Positions 7,219 through 15,712 of a stretch of DNA of 64,000 nucleotides are shown in pieces. Numbering within the stretch: the first letter of the stretch is position 1; every line of letters begins with the position of its first letter. Location: the NCBI RefSeq assembly GCF_016741815.1, contig NZ_JAERRJ010000001.1:885715-949714 (forward strand). Direction: 5' to 3'. Source of the DNA: Nocardia acididurans. Lineage in GTDB: Bacteria > Actinomycetota > Actinomycetes > Mycobacteriales > Mycobacteriaceae. A model generated the notes under the pieces. The model made no database searches. It was given only the letters and a program-made list of their open reading frames with translations, and was not told the DNA's origin. Made by a program: the position numbers and the translations under genes.

Positions 7219-8373
7219 TCAATTCGGTATTTGGCGGCCAACTTTCAGGGTATAGGCCAGTGCGGCCGCCGCGGTGAGAGCGAGCAGGAGATAGCCGAGC
7301 GTGTAGTCGCCGCGCGAGCTGTAGACCAGGCCCATGACGAGCGGCGGGAAGTAGCCGCCGAGTCCGCCGGCCGCGCCGACGAGACCGGTGACCGTGCCGA
7401 CGCGGGCGGGTTCCACCAGCTTGGCGATGAGGGCGAAGACGCCGCCGGTGCCGAGGCCGAGGAAGAAAGCCATGAGTACCAGGCTGATTCCGGCCGGGAA
7501 TTCGGCGGGCGGTTCGAAGCCGAGCACCACGGCCATGAGGGCGGTGCCCGCGAAGGCGATGGTGAGCACCCGCACCGGGCCGATCTTGTCGGACAGGATG
7601 CCGCCGATGGGCCGGGCGAGCACGCCCGCGATGGAGAAGCCCGCGGTGCGCAGTCCGGCGTCGGACTGCGCGAATTCGTAGACGTTGCGCAGCACGGTGG
7701 GCAGGTAGGTGGAGAAGGCGACGAAGCCGCCGAAGGCGACCGCGTACAGCAGCGACCCCTGCCAGGTGGCCTTGAGTTTCAGCGCGTCCTTGATGCGCGG
7801 CAGCGCCGGTTCGGTAGCGGGGGTCCAGCCGGGTGCGTTGCGCGCGAACATGTACACGACCACGCCCACGATCGCGAGCGCCACGGCCATGAGGATATGG
7901 GTCTGCGCGCGCCCGAGGTGGTCCACGAGTCGCGGGGTGAGCAGTGCGGACAGTGCGGTGCCGCCCATGCCCGCGCCGAAGACGCCGGTGGCGAAGCCGC
8001 GCTTGGCGGGTTCGTACCAGCCGTTCACGAACGGGATGCCGACCGCGAAGGAGGTGCCCGCGATGCCCAGGAAGAAGCCCCAGAAGATCAGCGCGCCAAA
8101 GGAATTCGACCAGCCGACCATCAGTGTCGGGATGATCGAGAGGAAGCAGATGACGGCGAACATGAGCCGTCCGCCGAATTTGTCGGTGAGCACGCCGGCC
8201 GGGATGCGGCCGAGCGAGCCGACCAGGACCGGGGTGGCGATGAGCAGGGAGGCCTGTCCGGGGGAGAGGTTCAGGTCATCGGTGTAGCTACTCGATAGCG
8301 GACCGATGAGGTTCCACGCCCAGAAGGTGAGCGCGAAGGCCAGTGTAGCGAGCGTCAGATTTCTCGCATTCAT
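7219..8373 (-). CDS. MFS transporter, NNP (NarK-like) family
   Basis: A 384-residue permease with about 12 hydrophobic segments. Family marks include GRIPAGVLTDKFGGR (MFS loop 2-3 motif, about 54-68), a glycine-rich GVFGAGMGGTALSALL segment (about 130-145) and GLVGAAGGLGGYFPPLVMG (about 325-343), typical of nitrate/nitrite porters. Context points elsewhere: it is the first gene of an operon with lutABC and no nitrate reductase gene is near. It may therefore import lactate or a related monocarboxylate. Assignment to the family is firm; the substrate is open. Confidence 0.88.
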   Translation of the reverse strand: MNARNLTLATLAFALTFWAWNLIGPLSSSYTDDLNLSPGQASLLIATPVLVGSLGRIPAGVLTDKFGGRLMFAVICFLSIIPTLMVGWSNSFGALIFWGFFLGIAGTSFAVGIPFVNGWYEPAKRGFATGVFGAGMGGTALSALLTPRLVDHLGRAQTHILMAVALAIVGVVVYMFARNAPGWTPATEPALPRIKDALKLKATWQGSLLYAVAFGGFVAFSTYLPTVLRNVYEFAQSDAGLRTAGFSIAGVLARPIGGILSDKIGPVRVLTIAFAGTALMAVVLGFEPPAEFPAGISLVLMAFFLGLGTGGVFALIAKLVEPARVGTVTGLVGAAGGLGGYFPPLVMGLVYSSRGDYTLGYLLLALTAAAALAYTLKVGRQIPN

Positions 8374-8505
8374 CCCTTTTGTCTAACAGATGAGCAGGTA
8401 GAAGGCGCTAAATTGGGCCAATTCGGCGCGCCTTGCGAGCCTGCGGGAGATTGCCCCTCCACCGTGTCTGCTGTCAGATTGCGGAGGAATTCCGAGGAGG
8501 AGCAT

Positions 8506-10137
8506 GTGAAGGTGTGGCGATCCCGCCGGTGCCGTGCGGCCCTGCTGCCGGCCCTGCTGGGTGCGATCGCGGTGTGCCCGATTCCAGCCCAGGCCGAACC
8601 CCTGTCCGACCTACCCCTGATCATCGATGTCAGCACCCCGCCGGACGGCCTGTGCGAGGGCCCGCTACGCGGCACCACCGCGGTCTGGTACCCGGCCGGC
8701 GTGCCCGCGCAGGCCGAGGTGGAGTGGCGGATACTGGCCGGTGAGCAGCCGATTCGGTCCGGGATCACACCGGTCACCACCGATGTGGTGACCGTCGGGT
8801 TCGACCTACGCCAGGACGAGCTACCCGCGGACGGCCTGCTACGCGTGGACGCCCGCTCCCGAGTGCCCGGCGGCACGGTCGGCGAGTTCGGCCGGGCCTG
8901 GAAATTCCGGGTGAGCCGGGATTGCCGCCCGCTGCACGTGGTGTCGGTCGGCGACTCGGTGCTGTGGGGTCAGCGGCTCGACGACGACCGCAGTTTCGCC
9001 CAGCTGACCGCCGAGGCCCTGGGCGAGCAAACCGGCCGCGGCGCGCAGGTGCACGACTACTCGGTGGCCGGCGCGGTCCTGGACGCTCCCGGCCTGCCCG
9101 CCGCCAATGACGACACGCGCTGCCCGGCCGCTGCGGCCCCGGCCGACGGCGAGGACCTCACCGATCCGAGCGCGCTCGCCGACCGCACCCCGGATGTGTT
9201 CTGCCAGCTGGCACAGGCCGCCACCGAGGCCGAACACGGCGGCTACCCCATCGATCTGGTGCTCATGAACGGCTGCATCAACGATCTGGACCCCTTCCTG
9301 GGCATCCCCGTCGGCGTCACTCCCGGCACCGCCGAGCTGTCGGAGGCCGTGCGGCGGGAGTGCGCGGGCATCGGGGCCGAACCGGAGAATCCGGCGGCGA
9401 ACGTGCCGTACTTCAGCAGCGCCAAATCCGGCTATGGCGGCCGCGGCATCCAAGCCGCCATCGAGCGGGCGCACGCCCTCGCCGGGGGTCCGAAAGTACT
9501 GGTGGCCAACTACTTCGACGGATCCGACGTGGAGGGTATGCCGGACGGGCTGCGCCAGCGCTGGTCGGAGTTCGTGCGGGTCTCGGCGGAGGTGTTCCGG
9601 CAGGCCGCGACCCAGGCCAACGCGGTCGCCGGAACCGCCTACGCCGTTTCCGCCGACGGCCTGTTCGATCAGGGCGCGAGCGGGAAGCCGGTCTCCTGGA
9701 TGCATCCGCTCGGCGACGAGACCTCCTCGCTGCGCGTGCTCACCTGCGGGCACGCGGCCACGGTGCGAGCCCAGTGCCACGGCGTCACGGGGGAACCGCC
9801 GAATGCCCGGGAGGCCGAGCGCTTCGCCGATACCTTCCTGCTGAATCCGGTCGTCCGCGAGTGGTTCGGCGACGGCGGCTCCCCGGGGACGGGTTTCACC
9901 GCCTCCCGCACCACGGGTCCGTCCGGGCTGACGGTGCATTTCGACGCCTCGCAGGCGGGCGGCGGCATTCGGGAATACGAGTGGTTCTTCGGTGACGGCG
10001 GGCATCTGGCCGCCTCCGGCCCGCACGCCTCGCACACCTACACGGCCGGTGGCCCGCATCTGCCGCGTCTGCTGGTCACGGATATGACCGGCCATCGCCG
10101 CCTGTACGAGCTGGACCACCCGGTCATGATCGGCTGA
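8506..10137 (+). CDS. Secreted SGNH/GDSL hydrolase with C-terminal PKD domain
   Basis: A 543-residue secreted protein. The GTG start follows GAGGAGGAG with good spacing; longer in-frame starts lack a signal. Residues 1-30 form a Sec signal peptide ending PAQA. The hydrolase domain has VVSVGDSVLWGQ (catalytic Ser151), LMNGCINDLD (block III, Asn259) and a later SWMHPLGDE that may supply the catalytic His. About residues 470-543 form a PKD domain (LTVHFDAS, EWFFGDGG, SHTYTAGG), probably for binding polymer or cell wall. It likely removes ester-linked acyl or acetyl groups outside the cell. Monocistronic, followed by a strong hairpin. Confidence 0.88.
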   Translation: MKVWRSRRCRAALLPALLGAIAVCPIPAQAEPLSDLPLIIDVSTPPDGLCEGPLRGTTAVWYPAGVPAQAEVEWRILAGEQPIRSGITPVTTDVVTVGFDLRQDELPADGLLRVDARSRVPGGTVGEFGRAWKFRVSRDCRPLHVVSVGDSVLWGQRLDDDRSFAQLTAEALGEQTGRGAQVHDYSVAGAVLDAPGLPAANDDTRCPAAAAPADGEDLTDPSALADRTPDVFCQLAQAATEAEHGGYPIDLVLMNGCINDLDPFLGIPVGVTPGTAELSEAVRRECAGIGAEPENPAANVPYFSSAKSGYGGRGIQAAIERAHALAGGPKVLVANYFDGSDVEGMPDGLRQRWSEFVRVSAEVFRQAATQANAVAGTAYAVSADGLFDQGASGKPVSWMHPLGDETSSLRVLTCGHAATVRAQCHGVTGEPPNAREAERFADTFLLNPVVREWFGDGGSPGTGFTASRTTGPSGLTVHFDASQAGGGIREYEWFFGDGGHLAASGPHASHTYTAGGPHLPRLLVTDMTGHRRLYELDHPVMIG

Positions 10138-10155
10138 TATCGGCCACAACGAGAT

Positions 10156-10188
10156 CCGCCCCCGGTCGAAGGATTCGGCCGGGGGCGG
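10156..10188. terminator. Terminator hairpin between convergent genes
   Basis: A perfect 10-bp stem CCGCCCCCGG/CCGGGGGCGG with a 13-nt loop, 18 nt after the SGNH hydrolase stop and before the convergent GMC gene end. No T-run. Probably bidirectional. The rest of 10189-10359 shows nothing recognisable. Confidence 0.65.
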
Positions 10189-10359
10189 CGACGGTGCCCG
10201 GGGTGGCAAGGGAAGTTGGAGCTGGCCCGGACACCGTGGTTCTCGCGACGTGACAACTGATTTCGTGCGTTGGGGGTAACTCACCGGGTACGACCGAAAT
10301 AGGTTGTGCACGATACCGCCGGCACGCGTGCACAACCGGTGACGGCGCTCAGCTGGGCG

Positions 10360-12006
10360 CTAAAGGCTCGGAGAGGCGGACAAGAACTCGGCGCACTTCT
10401 CGCCGATCAGGTAGCTCGGCGCGTTGGTGTTGCCGCCGGTGATGCTCGGCATGATGGACGCGTCCGCGACGCGCAGGCCCTCGATGCCGTTCACCTTCAG
10501 CGTCGGATCCACCACGGAGCGCTCGTCGGTGCCCATGCGGCAGGTGCCGACCGGGTGGTAGATGGAGTGCACGCGGTTGGGCAGCTCCCGCCGCAGCGCG
10601 GTCTCGTCGCTGTAATCGGTTCCGGGGAAGAAGTTTTCGATGACATCGCCCGCGATGCTCTTGTGCGCCATGACTTCCCGGATCATCTTGATGCCCTCGA
10701 CCAGGAATTCGGTATCCCACGGGTCGGTGAGGTAGCCCGGGTCGATGAGCGGCGAGGCGAACGGGTCGGCCGAGGCCAGCCGCAGTTCGCCGCGGCTCTT
10801 CGGGTAGATGAGCGAGGGCATGATGGTGAGCGCGGGCCGCCGGTCCACCAGGTGCAGCTTGTCGGCGTCCTGGTTGGGCGTCGGGTAGCTCCACGGCAGG
10901 GTGTGGATCTGCATGTCGGGGTGTGCGCCCTCGGCGAACTTGGTCTTGACGAAGCCCGCGGCCTCGAAGACCGTGCGGCCCATCCACGAGCTGCCCGGGT
11001 TGCGCAGCTCACGCAGGATGCCGCGCGCGAAGTAGGTCGGGATGCCGCGGTGGATGGCCTTCTTCGACACGAAGGTCATGGGCACGAAAAGATGATCGTG
11101 CAGGTTCTGGCCGACCGGCAGATCCGCGTGCACGTCCAGGCCGAGTTCGCGCAGGTGCGCGGCCGGGCCGATGCCCGAGAGCATGAGGATCTGCGGCGAG
11201 CCGACGACACCGCCGGAGACGATGACCTCCTTGGCGGCGCGAATGATCCGGCGGCCGCCCTTCTCCGCGATCTCGACGCCGGTGGCCCGGCCCTTCTCGA
11301 TCACCACGCGGGTGACGTGCGCGTTGGTCAGCACCTTCAGGCCCGAGTTCGGGCGCTCGGTGATGAAGGCGCGGGAAGAGCTGTAGCGCAGCCCGTTTCG
11401 CACGCTCTGCTGGAAGACGGAGATGCCCTCCTGCGATTCGCCGTTGTAGTCGTCGATGATCGGCGTGCCGAGCACCTCGGAGGCGGTCTTCATGAACTGC
11501 TGGGTGATCGGCGTCAGTTCCTGCTGCCGGGTCACCTGCACCGGGCCGCCCGCGCCGCGGTATTCGCTGGCGCCGCCCTCCCAGTTCTCCAGGTTCTTGT
11601 AGGAGGGCAGGACGTCGTCGTAGCTCCAGCCCTTGCAGCCCTCGGCGGCCCAGGAGTCGAAGTTGGCGCGGTTGCCGCGCACGTAGAGCATGCCGTTGAC
11701 GGAGCTGGAGCCGCCGAGCACCTTGCCGCGCGTCATGGGGATGAGGCGGTCGTTGGCGTGCTTCTGCGGGGTGGAGAACTGCTTCCAGGTCACGCGCTTC
11801 TTCAGCTGCGGGACCGTGTGCACCATGGTGATCATGCCGGGGCTGGTGACCAGTCGCGTGTCGTCCTTGCGCCCGGCTTCCAACAGGATGACGCTCGCGC
11901 CGCGCTCGGCGAGGCGGCCCGCCACCACGGCCCCGGCGCTACCCGCGCCTACGACGACGTAATCGGCTTCGGTTGCGGCGTCCGCGGAGCGCGGCGAAGC
12001 GGTCAT
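10360..12006 (-). CDS. GMC family oxidoreductase (choline dehydrogenase-like)
   Basis: A 548-residue FAD enzyme. The dinucleotide fold is VVVGAGSAGAVVAGRL (about 17-32), with LLEAG after it. GMC signature 1 is GKVLGGSSSVNGMLYVRG (about 95-112), and the C-terminal catalytic region has YHPVGTCRMG (about 489-498) and GGNTNAPSYLIGEK. GMC members oxidise alcohols. A perfect KstR-type site 38 bp upstream and the divergent CYP125 gene suggest a hydroxylated sterol or side-chain alcohol as substrate, an inference. It is not the KstD or cholesterol oxidase type seen in the classic pathway. Start ATG at 12006. Confidence 0.9.
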   Translation of the reverse strand: MTASPRSADAATEADYVVVGAGSAGAVVAGRLAERGASVILLEAGRKDDTRLVTSPGMITMVHTVPQLKKRVTWKQFSTPQKHANDRLIPMTRGKVLGGSSSVNGMLYVRGNRANFDSWAAEGCKGWSYDDVLPSYKNLENWEGGASEYRGAGGPVQVTRQQELTPITQQFMKTASEVLGTPIIDDYNGESQEGISVFQQSVRNGLRYSSSRAFITERPNSGLKVLTNAHVTRVVIEKGRATGVEIAEKGGRRIIRAAKEVIVSGGVVGSPQILMLSGIGPAAHLRELGLDVHADLPVGQNLHDHLFVPMTFVSKKAIHRGIPTYFARGILRELRNPGSSWMGRTVFEAAGFVKTKFAEGAHPDMQIHTLPWSYPTPNQDADKLHLVDRRPALTIMPSLIYPKSRGELRLASADPFASPLIDPGYLTDPWDTEFLVEGIKMIREVMAHKSIAGDVIENFFPGTDYSDETALRRELPNRVHSIYHPVGTCRMGTDERSVVDPTLKVNGIEGLRVADASIMPSITGGNTNAPSYLIGEKCAEFLSASPSL

Positions 12007-12043
12007 GTTCGTTACCTATCCTCTGGTGTGCCTGGAGTCACTG

Positions 12044-12057
12044 TAGAACAAGTTCTA
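12044..12057. promoter_or_regulatory. KstR-type operator 1 (TAGAACAAGTTCTA)
   Basis: Perfect match to the published mycobacterial KstR consensus TnnAACnnGTTnnA and itself an inverted repeat. It lies 38 bp upstream of the GMC start, in the GMC/CYP125 divergent region. Confidence 0.75.
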
Positions 12058-12158
12058 GTCTGTGCACACTAGGGATGTCCCGCCGGAGTATCAAGATCGA
12101 CTTAAGCGCACCGTTTCGAAACCGTGGTCCCGCACGTCGCGGCGTGGTTGAATCGACG

Positions 12159-12172
12159 TGAAACACGTTCCA
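12159..12172. promoter_or_regulatory. KstR-type operator 2 (TGAAACACGTTCCA)
   Basis: Perfect match to TnnAACnnGTTnnA, 40 bp upstream of the CYP125 start. CYP125 is a KstR target in mycobacteria and rhodococci, which supports the call. Confidence 0.7.
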
Positions 12173-12211
12173 GATCCGTGATCACAGCGGCTGTCTGCCC
12201 CAGGAGGAACA

Positions 12212-13441
12212 GTGTCTGTTCCGTCACTGCCCACCGGATTCGATTTCACAGACGCGGCCCTGTGGGCGCAGCGCAGCCCGGTCGAGGAATTCGCCGCCCT
12301 GCGCCGCACCGCACCCGTCTGGTGGAATGCGCAGACGCCCGAACAGGCCGCGCCCTTCACCGACGGCGGATACTGGGCGATCACCAGACACGAAGACGTG
12401 AAAGAGGTTTCGCGGCGAGCCGACCTCTGGTCCTCGCACGCCAAAGGCTCCATCATCCGAATGCGCAGCGACGCCACCGCCGAACAGCTGGAGCTGACCC
12501 GCGACGCGCTGCTGGTGAATATGGATCCGCCCAAGCACACCAAGGTGCGCCGCATCGTCTCCAAGGGATTCACGCCGCGCGCGGTCGAGGGGCTGCGCAA
12601 GGCGCTCACCGAACGCGCCGCCGCCATTGTCGCCGAGGCGAAAGCGAGCGGCGGCGGGGATTTCGTGCAGCAGGTGGCCTGCGAATTACCGCTGCAGGCC
12701 ATCGCGGAACTGCTCGGCGTGCCGCAGGACGACCGGCACAAACTCTTCAACTGGTCGAATCAGCTGCTCAACTACGATGATCCGGAATTCGGCGACTCCA
12801 TGCAGGCCAATGTCGAATTGCTCGGCTACGCCTACAACATGGCCGAGCAGCGGCGGGCCTGCCCGGTCGACGATATCGTCACCCAGCTGGTCACCGCCGA
12901 TATCGACGGGGAGGCCCTGGGTTCCGACGAATTCGGGTTCTTCGTCATCCTGCTGGCGGTCGCCGGCAACGAGACCACGCGCAATGCCATCACGCACGGC
13001 ATGAAAGCCTTCGTCGACAATCCGGAGCAGTGGGAGCTGTATCGGGACCGGCGGCCGCGCACCGCGCCCGACGAGATCGTGCGGTGGGCCACGCCGGTCA
13101 CGGCATTTCAGCGAACGGCCATGGCGGACACCGAACTCGGCGGGCAGGCCATTGCCGCGGGCGACCGGGTAGGGCTGTTCTACTGTTCCGCCAATTTCGA
13201 CGAGACGGTGTTCGACGATCCGTTCCGATTCGATGTGCTGCGTGATCCCAATCCGCACGTCGGGTTCGGCGGTACCGGCAATCACTTCTGTGTGGGCGCG
13301 AACCTGGCGCGGCTGGAAATCGACCTCATGTTCAACGCCATCGCCGATGCCATGCCGACACTCACCGAGGTCGCGCCGCCGGAGCGGTTGCGGCACGGCT
13401 GGATCAACGGGATCAAACACTGGCAGGTGCGGTACAGCTGA
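12212..13441 (+). CDS. cyp125: Cytochrome P450, CYP125 family (steroid C26/27-monooxygenase)
   Basis: A 409-residue P450. The I-helix AGNETT is at 251-256, ExxR at EIVR 288-291, and the heme loop FGGTGNHFCVGANL has Cys360. Long stretches match my recollection of M. tuberculosis CYP125A1, such as GFDFTD near the N-terminus, DEIVRWATPVTAFQRTA and a C-terminal GW-NGIKHWQV. CYP125 oxidises the terminal methyl of cholesterol/cholestenone to the 26-oic acid, starting side-chain degradation. The GTG start has a CAGGAGGA site 7 nt upstream. It is about 20 residues shorter at the N-terminus than the mycobacterial enzyme. Probably KstR-regulated. Confidence 0.9.
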   Translation: MSVPSLPTGFDFTDAALWAQRSPVEEFAALRRTAPVWWNAQTPEQAAPFTDGGYWAITRHEDVKEVSRRADLWSSHAKGSIIRMRSDATAEQLELTRDALLVNMDPPKHTKVRRIVSKGFTPRAVEGLRKALTERAAAIVAEAKASGGGDFVQQVACELPLQAIAELLGVPQDDRHKLFNWSNQLLNYDDPEFGDSMQANVELLGYAYNMAEQRRACPVDDIVTQLVTADIDGEALGSDEFGFFVILLAVAGNETTRNAITHGMKAFVDNPEQWELYRDRRPRTAPDEIVRWATPVTAFQRTAMADTELGGQAIAAGDRVGLFYCSANFDETVFDDPFRFDVLRDPNPHVGFGGTGNHFCVGANLARLEIDLMFNAIADAMPTLTEVAPPERLRHGWINGIKHWQVRYS

Positions 13442-13479
13442 TCCGGAAGCCGGCACGAACTCGTTCTACTATCCGTAGG

Positions 13480-13968
13480 GTGACGAACCTTCGCGAAATT
13501 CCGCTGCGCACCCTGGACGACAAGCCCACCACGCTCGCCGAACTGGCCGGTGACAATGTGGTGCTGCTGGTGAACGTGGCCTCGAAATGCGGTCTGACCC
13601 CGCAGTACGGCGGGCTGGTCGAACTGCAGCAGACCTACGGTCCGCGCGGCTTCACCGTGATCGGCGTGCCGTCCAACCAGTTCATGGGTCAGGAGCCCGG
13701 CACCGCCGAGGAGATCGCCGAATTCTGCTCGACCACCTACGGCGTGGACTTCCCGCTGCTGGAGAAGAGCGAGGTGAACGGCGAGGGCCGGATCCCGCTG
13801 TACCAGGAGCTGACCCAGGTCGCCGACGCCGCCGGCGAGGCCGGGGACGTGCAGTGGAACTTCGAGAAGTTCCTCATCGGGCGCGACGGCACGGTGCTGA
13901 GCCGGATCCGGCCGCGCACCGAGCCCAAGGACCCGTCGGTGACGGCCGCGATCGAAGCCGCGCTGTAG
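13480..13968 (+). CDS. Glutathione peroxidase-like thiol peroxidase
   Basis: A 162-residue peroxidase with cysteine in place of selenocysteine: NVASKCGLTPQYGGL (Cys37), then SNQFMGQEPG and QWNFEKFLIGRDG with Trp126-Asn127 of the catalytic tetrad. Actinobacteria lack glutathione, so the reductant is probably thioredoxin or mycothiol; this is family knowledge, not seen here. A TACTAT -10-like element ends 7 nt before the GTG, so the mRNA may be leaderless. Its end is 12 bp from the convergent CYP51 gene. Confidence 0.92.
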   Translation: MTNLREIPLRTLDDKPTTLAELAGDNVVLLVNVASKCGLTPQYGGLVELQQTYGPRGFTVIGVPSNQFMGQEPGTAEEIAEFCSTTYGVDFPLLEKSEVNGEGRIPLYQELTQVADAAGEAGDVQWNFEKFLIGRDGTVLSRIRPRTEPKDPSVTAAIEAAL

Positions 13969-13980
13969 GACGTTGTCGCG

Positions 13981-15333
13981 CTACCGGTTTCGCCGTCGGT
14001 AGCGCACCGCGCACGGCTGCTCGAGCTGCACGACCATCTTGGAGTGGTCGTTGCGGTAGCTCTCGGACGGCTGTGCGAGCTCGAATTCCCAGTCGCGCAA
14101 CAGGATCGAGAAGATCGCTTTCAGCTGCATGAGCGCGAAGGCCGCGCCGACGCAGCGGTGGCGGCCCGCGCCGAACGGGATCCAGGTCCAGCGATTGGCC
14201 AGATCGGCCTGATTCGGATCGAGGTAGCGGTCCGGGTCGAAGCGGTCGGGATCCGGGAAATCCTCCGGAATCCGGTTGGAGACCGCGGGTGTCGTGGCGA
14301 CGAGATCGCCGGGGCCGATGCGGTGCCCGCACACCTCGAATTCGTCGCGGGCCACCCGCATCAGGATGATGAGCGGCGGATGCAGCCGCAGCACCTCCTT
14401 GAGCACCGCCTCCAGATTCGGAATCTGGCGCAGCGCATGGAAACTCACGTCCGCGCCGTCGGCGTAGAGGTCGTCCAGCTCGGTCACGACCCGTTGCAGC
14501 ACTGCGGGATTGCGCAGCAGTTCGATGATGGTCCAGGCCGCCGTGCCCGAGGTGGTGTGGTGCCCGGCGAACATCATGGAGATGAAGATGCCGGTGACCT
14601 CGCTGGCCGAGAATCTCGGATTGCCGTGTTCGTCGTGCACCGAGACCAGCACGTCCAGCATGTCCCGATCGTCCTTGCCCCGCGGCGGATTCGCGAGCCG
14701 CCCGGCCATGATGTGCCGGACCAGCTTCACCAGCTGCCATCGGGCCTCGTCGCGTCGCCGGAAGCTGTCGATGGGGGCGTAGGGGTCCACGTAGCAGTAG
14801 GCGTCGGTGCCGCGCTCCAGCTCGTGATAGAGGTGCGCGAACCGGTCGTCGAGCTCCTCGCGGAACTTCACTCCGATCAGGCAGGCCGAGGAGGTGTAGA
14901 TGGTCAGCTCGGCGAAGAACTCGAGCAGGTCGATCTCGCCTTCGTCGCCCCAGCGCGCCAGCATCCGGTCCACCTCGCGTGCGATGGTGACCGCGTGCCC
15001 GCGCATCTGGTCGCCGCGCAGTGCGGTGTTGTGCAGCATCTCTTTTCGCCGTTCCGGCGGGGCGTCGAACACCACGCCCTCGCCGAAGATCGGCTTCATG
15101 AACGGGTAGGCGGCGGCCTGGTCGAGATCCTCGTCGCCCGCGCGGAAGAAGAACTCGTTGGCCTGCGCGCCGGACAGCAGGATGACGTCCTTGTCCGCCA
15201 ACCGGAATCGGCCCACATCCCCGCATTCGGTGCGCACCCGGTTCATGAGCCCGATCGGGTCGGTGCGGAATTCCTCCAGGTGGCCGTGCTCGTGTTCTCC
15301 TCCGGAGACCTGGCGTGGTTCGACCGTGGTCAT
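13981..15333 (-). CDS. cyp51: Sterol 14-alpha-demethylase, CYP51
   Basis: A 450-residue P450, one residue shorter than M. tuberculosis CYP51 and closely similar throughout (GGEHEHGHLEEFRTDPIGLM at 11-30 and LIGVKFREELDDRFAHLYHE). The I-helix MMFAGHHTTSGT, the ExxR EVLR and the heme loop FGAGRHRCVGAAFALMQ (Cys near 394) are all present. It removes the 14-alpha methyl of lanosterol-type sterols. The ATG is preceded by GGAGGTG. The ferredoxin that neighbours CYP51 in mycobacteria is here 15 kb away in the CYP123 operon. A GACACGTGTC palindrome lies 41 bp upstream. Confidence 0.95.
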   Translation of the reverse strand: MTTVEPRQVSGGEHEHGHLEEFRTDPIGLMNRVRTECGDVGRFRLADKDVILLSGAQANEFFFRAGDEDLDQAAAYPFMKPIFGEGVVFDAPPERRKEMLHNTALRGDQMRGHAVTIAREVDRMLARWGDEGEIDLLEFFAELTIYTSSACLIGVKFREELDDRFAHLYHELERGTDAYCYVDPYAPIDSFRRRDEARWQLVKLVRHIMAGRLANPPRGKDDRDMLDVLVSVHDEHGNPRFSASEVTGIFISMMFAGHHTTSGTAAWTIIELLRNPAVLQRVVTELDDLYADGADVSFHALRQIPNLEAVLKEVLRLHPPLIILMRVARDEFEVCGHRIGPGDLVATTPAVSNRIPEDFPDPDRFDPDRYLDPNQADLANRWTWIPFGAGRHRCVGAAFALMQLKAIFSILLRDWEFELAQPSESYRNDHSKMVVQLEQPCAVRYRRRNR

Positions 15334-15373
15334 CGGAACACCTCCCGCAGCGCTGCTGAATCCATCCGTGATG

Positions 15374-15383
15374 GACACGTGTC
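15374..15383. promoter_or_regulatory. GACACGTGTC palindrome upstream of CYP51
   Basis: A perfect 10-bp palindrome 41 bp upstream of the CYP51 start. The same sequence, exact or with one change, occurs at 18622, 28302 and 28427, each at a promoter. Confidence 0.6.
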
Positions 15384-15448
15384 TAGACGGTAATACGGGA
15401 AGAGTGGCGCGACAAGACGCGTGGCGGAAAACCCTGTGCCGCAAGCGG

Positions 15449-15712
15449 TCAGTGCGGGCGGGGCGTGATCGCGATCAGCACCGGCCCCACGGGTGCGGTG
15501 CCGCACGAACCGGTGCTCGGGCAGGTGCCGCAGCCGTCCGAGGGGCAGCCGGAGCCGATCGCCTCGGTGGACAGCCTGCCGCGCCGCACCCAGTACTCGA
15601 CCATCGAATCCACCTCGGCGCGAGACACTCCCACTCGCCGGGCCACATCGTCGAGCCGGACCCCGCCGCGCGCCGCGGTGATCTCCGCGAGCACCTGCCG
15701 CAGCGGGCTCAC
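15449..15712 (-). CDS. feoC: FeoC-like transcriptional regulator / accessory protein
   Basis: An 87-residue winged-helix protein (VRLDDVARRVGVSRAEVDSMV, given as VRLDDVARRVGV then SRAEVDSMV), followed by a cysteine-rich CPSDGCGTCPSTGSC that may bind an Fe-S cluster. This is the usual FeoC arrangement. The GTG start overlaps the feoB stop by 4 bp (GTGA). FeoC proteins protect or regulate FeoB. The lower conservation of the family limits certainty. Last gene of feoABC. Confidence 0.82.
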   Translation of the reverse strand: MSPLRQVLAEITAARGGVRLDDVARRVGVSRAEVDSMVEYWVRRGRLSTEAIGSGCPSDGCGTCPSTGSCGTAPVGPVLIAITPRPH

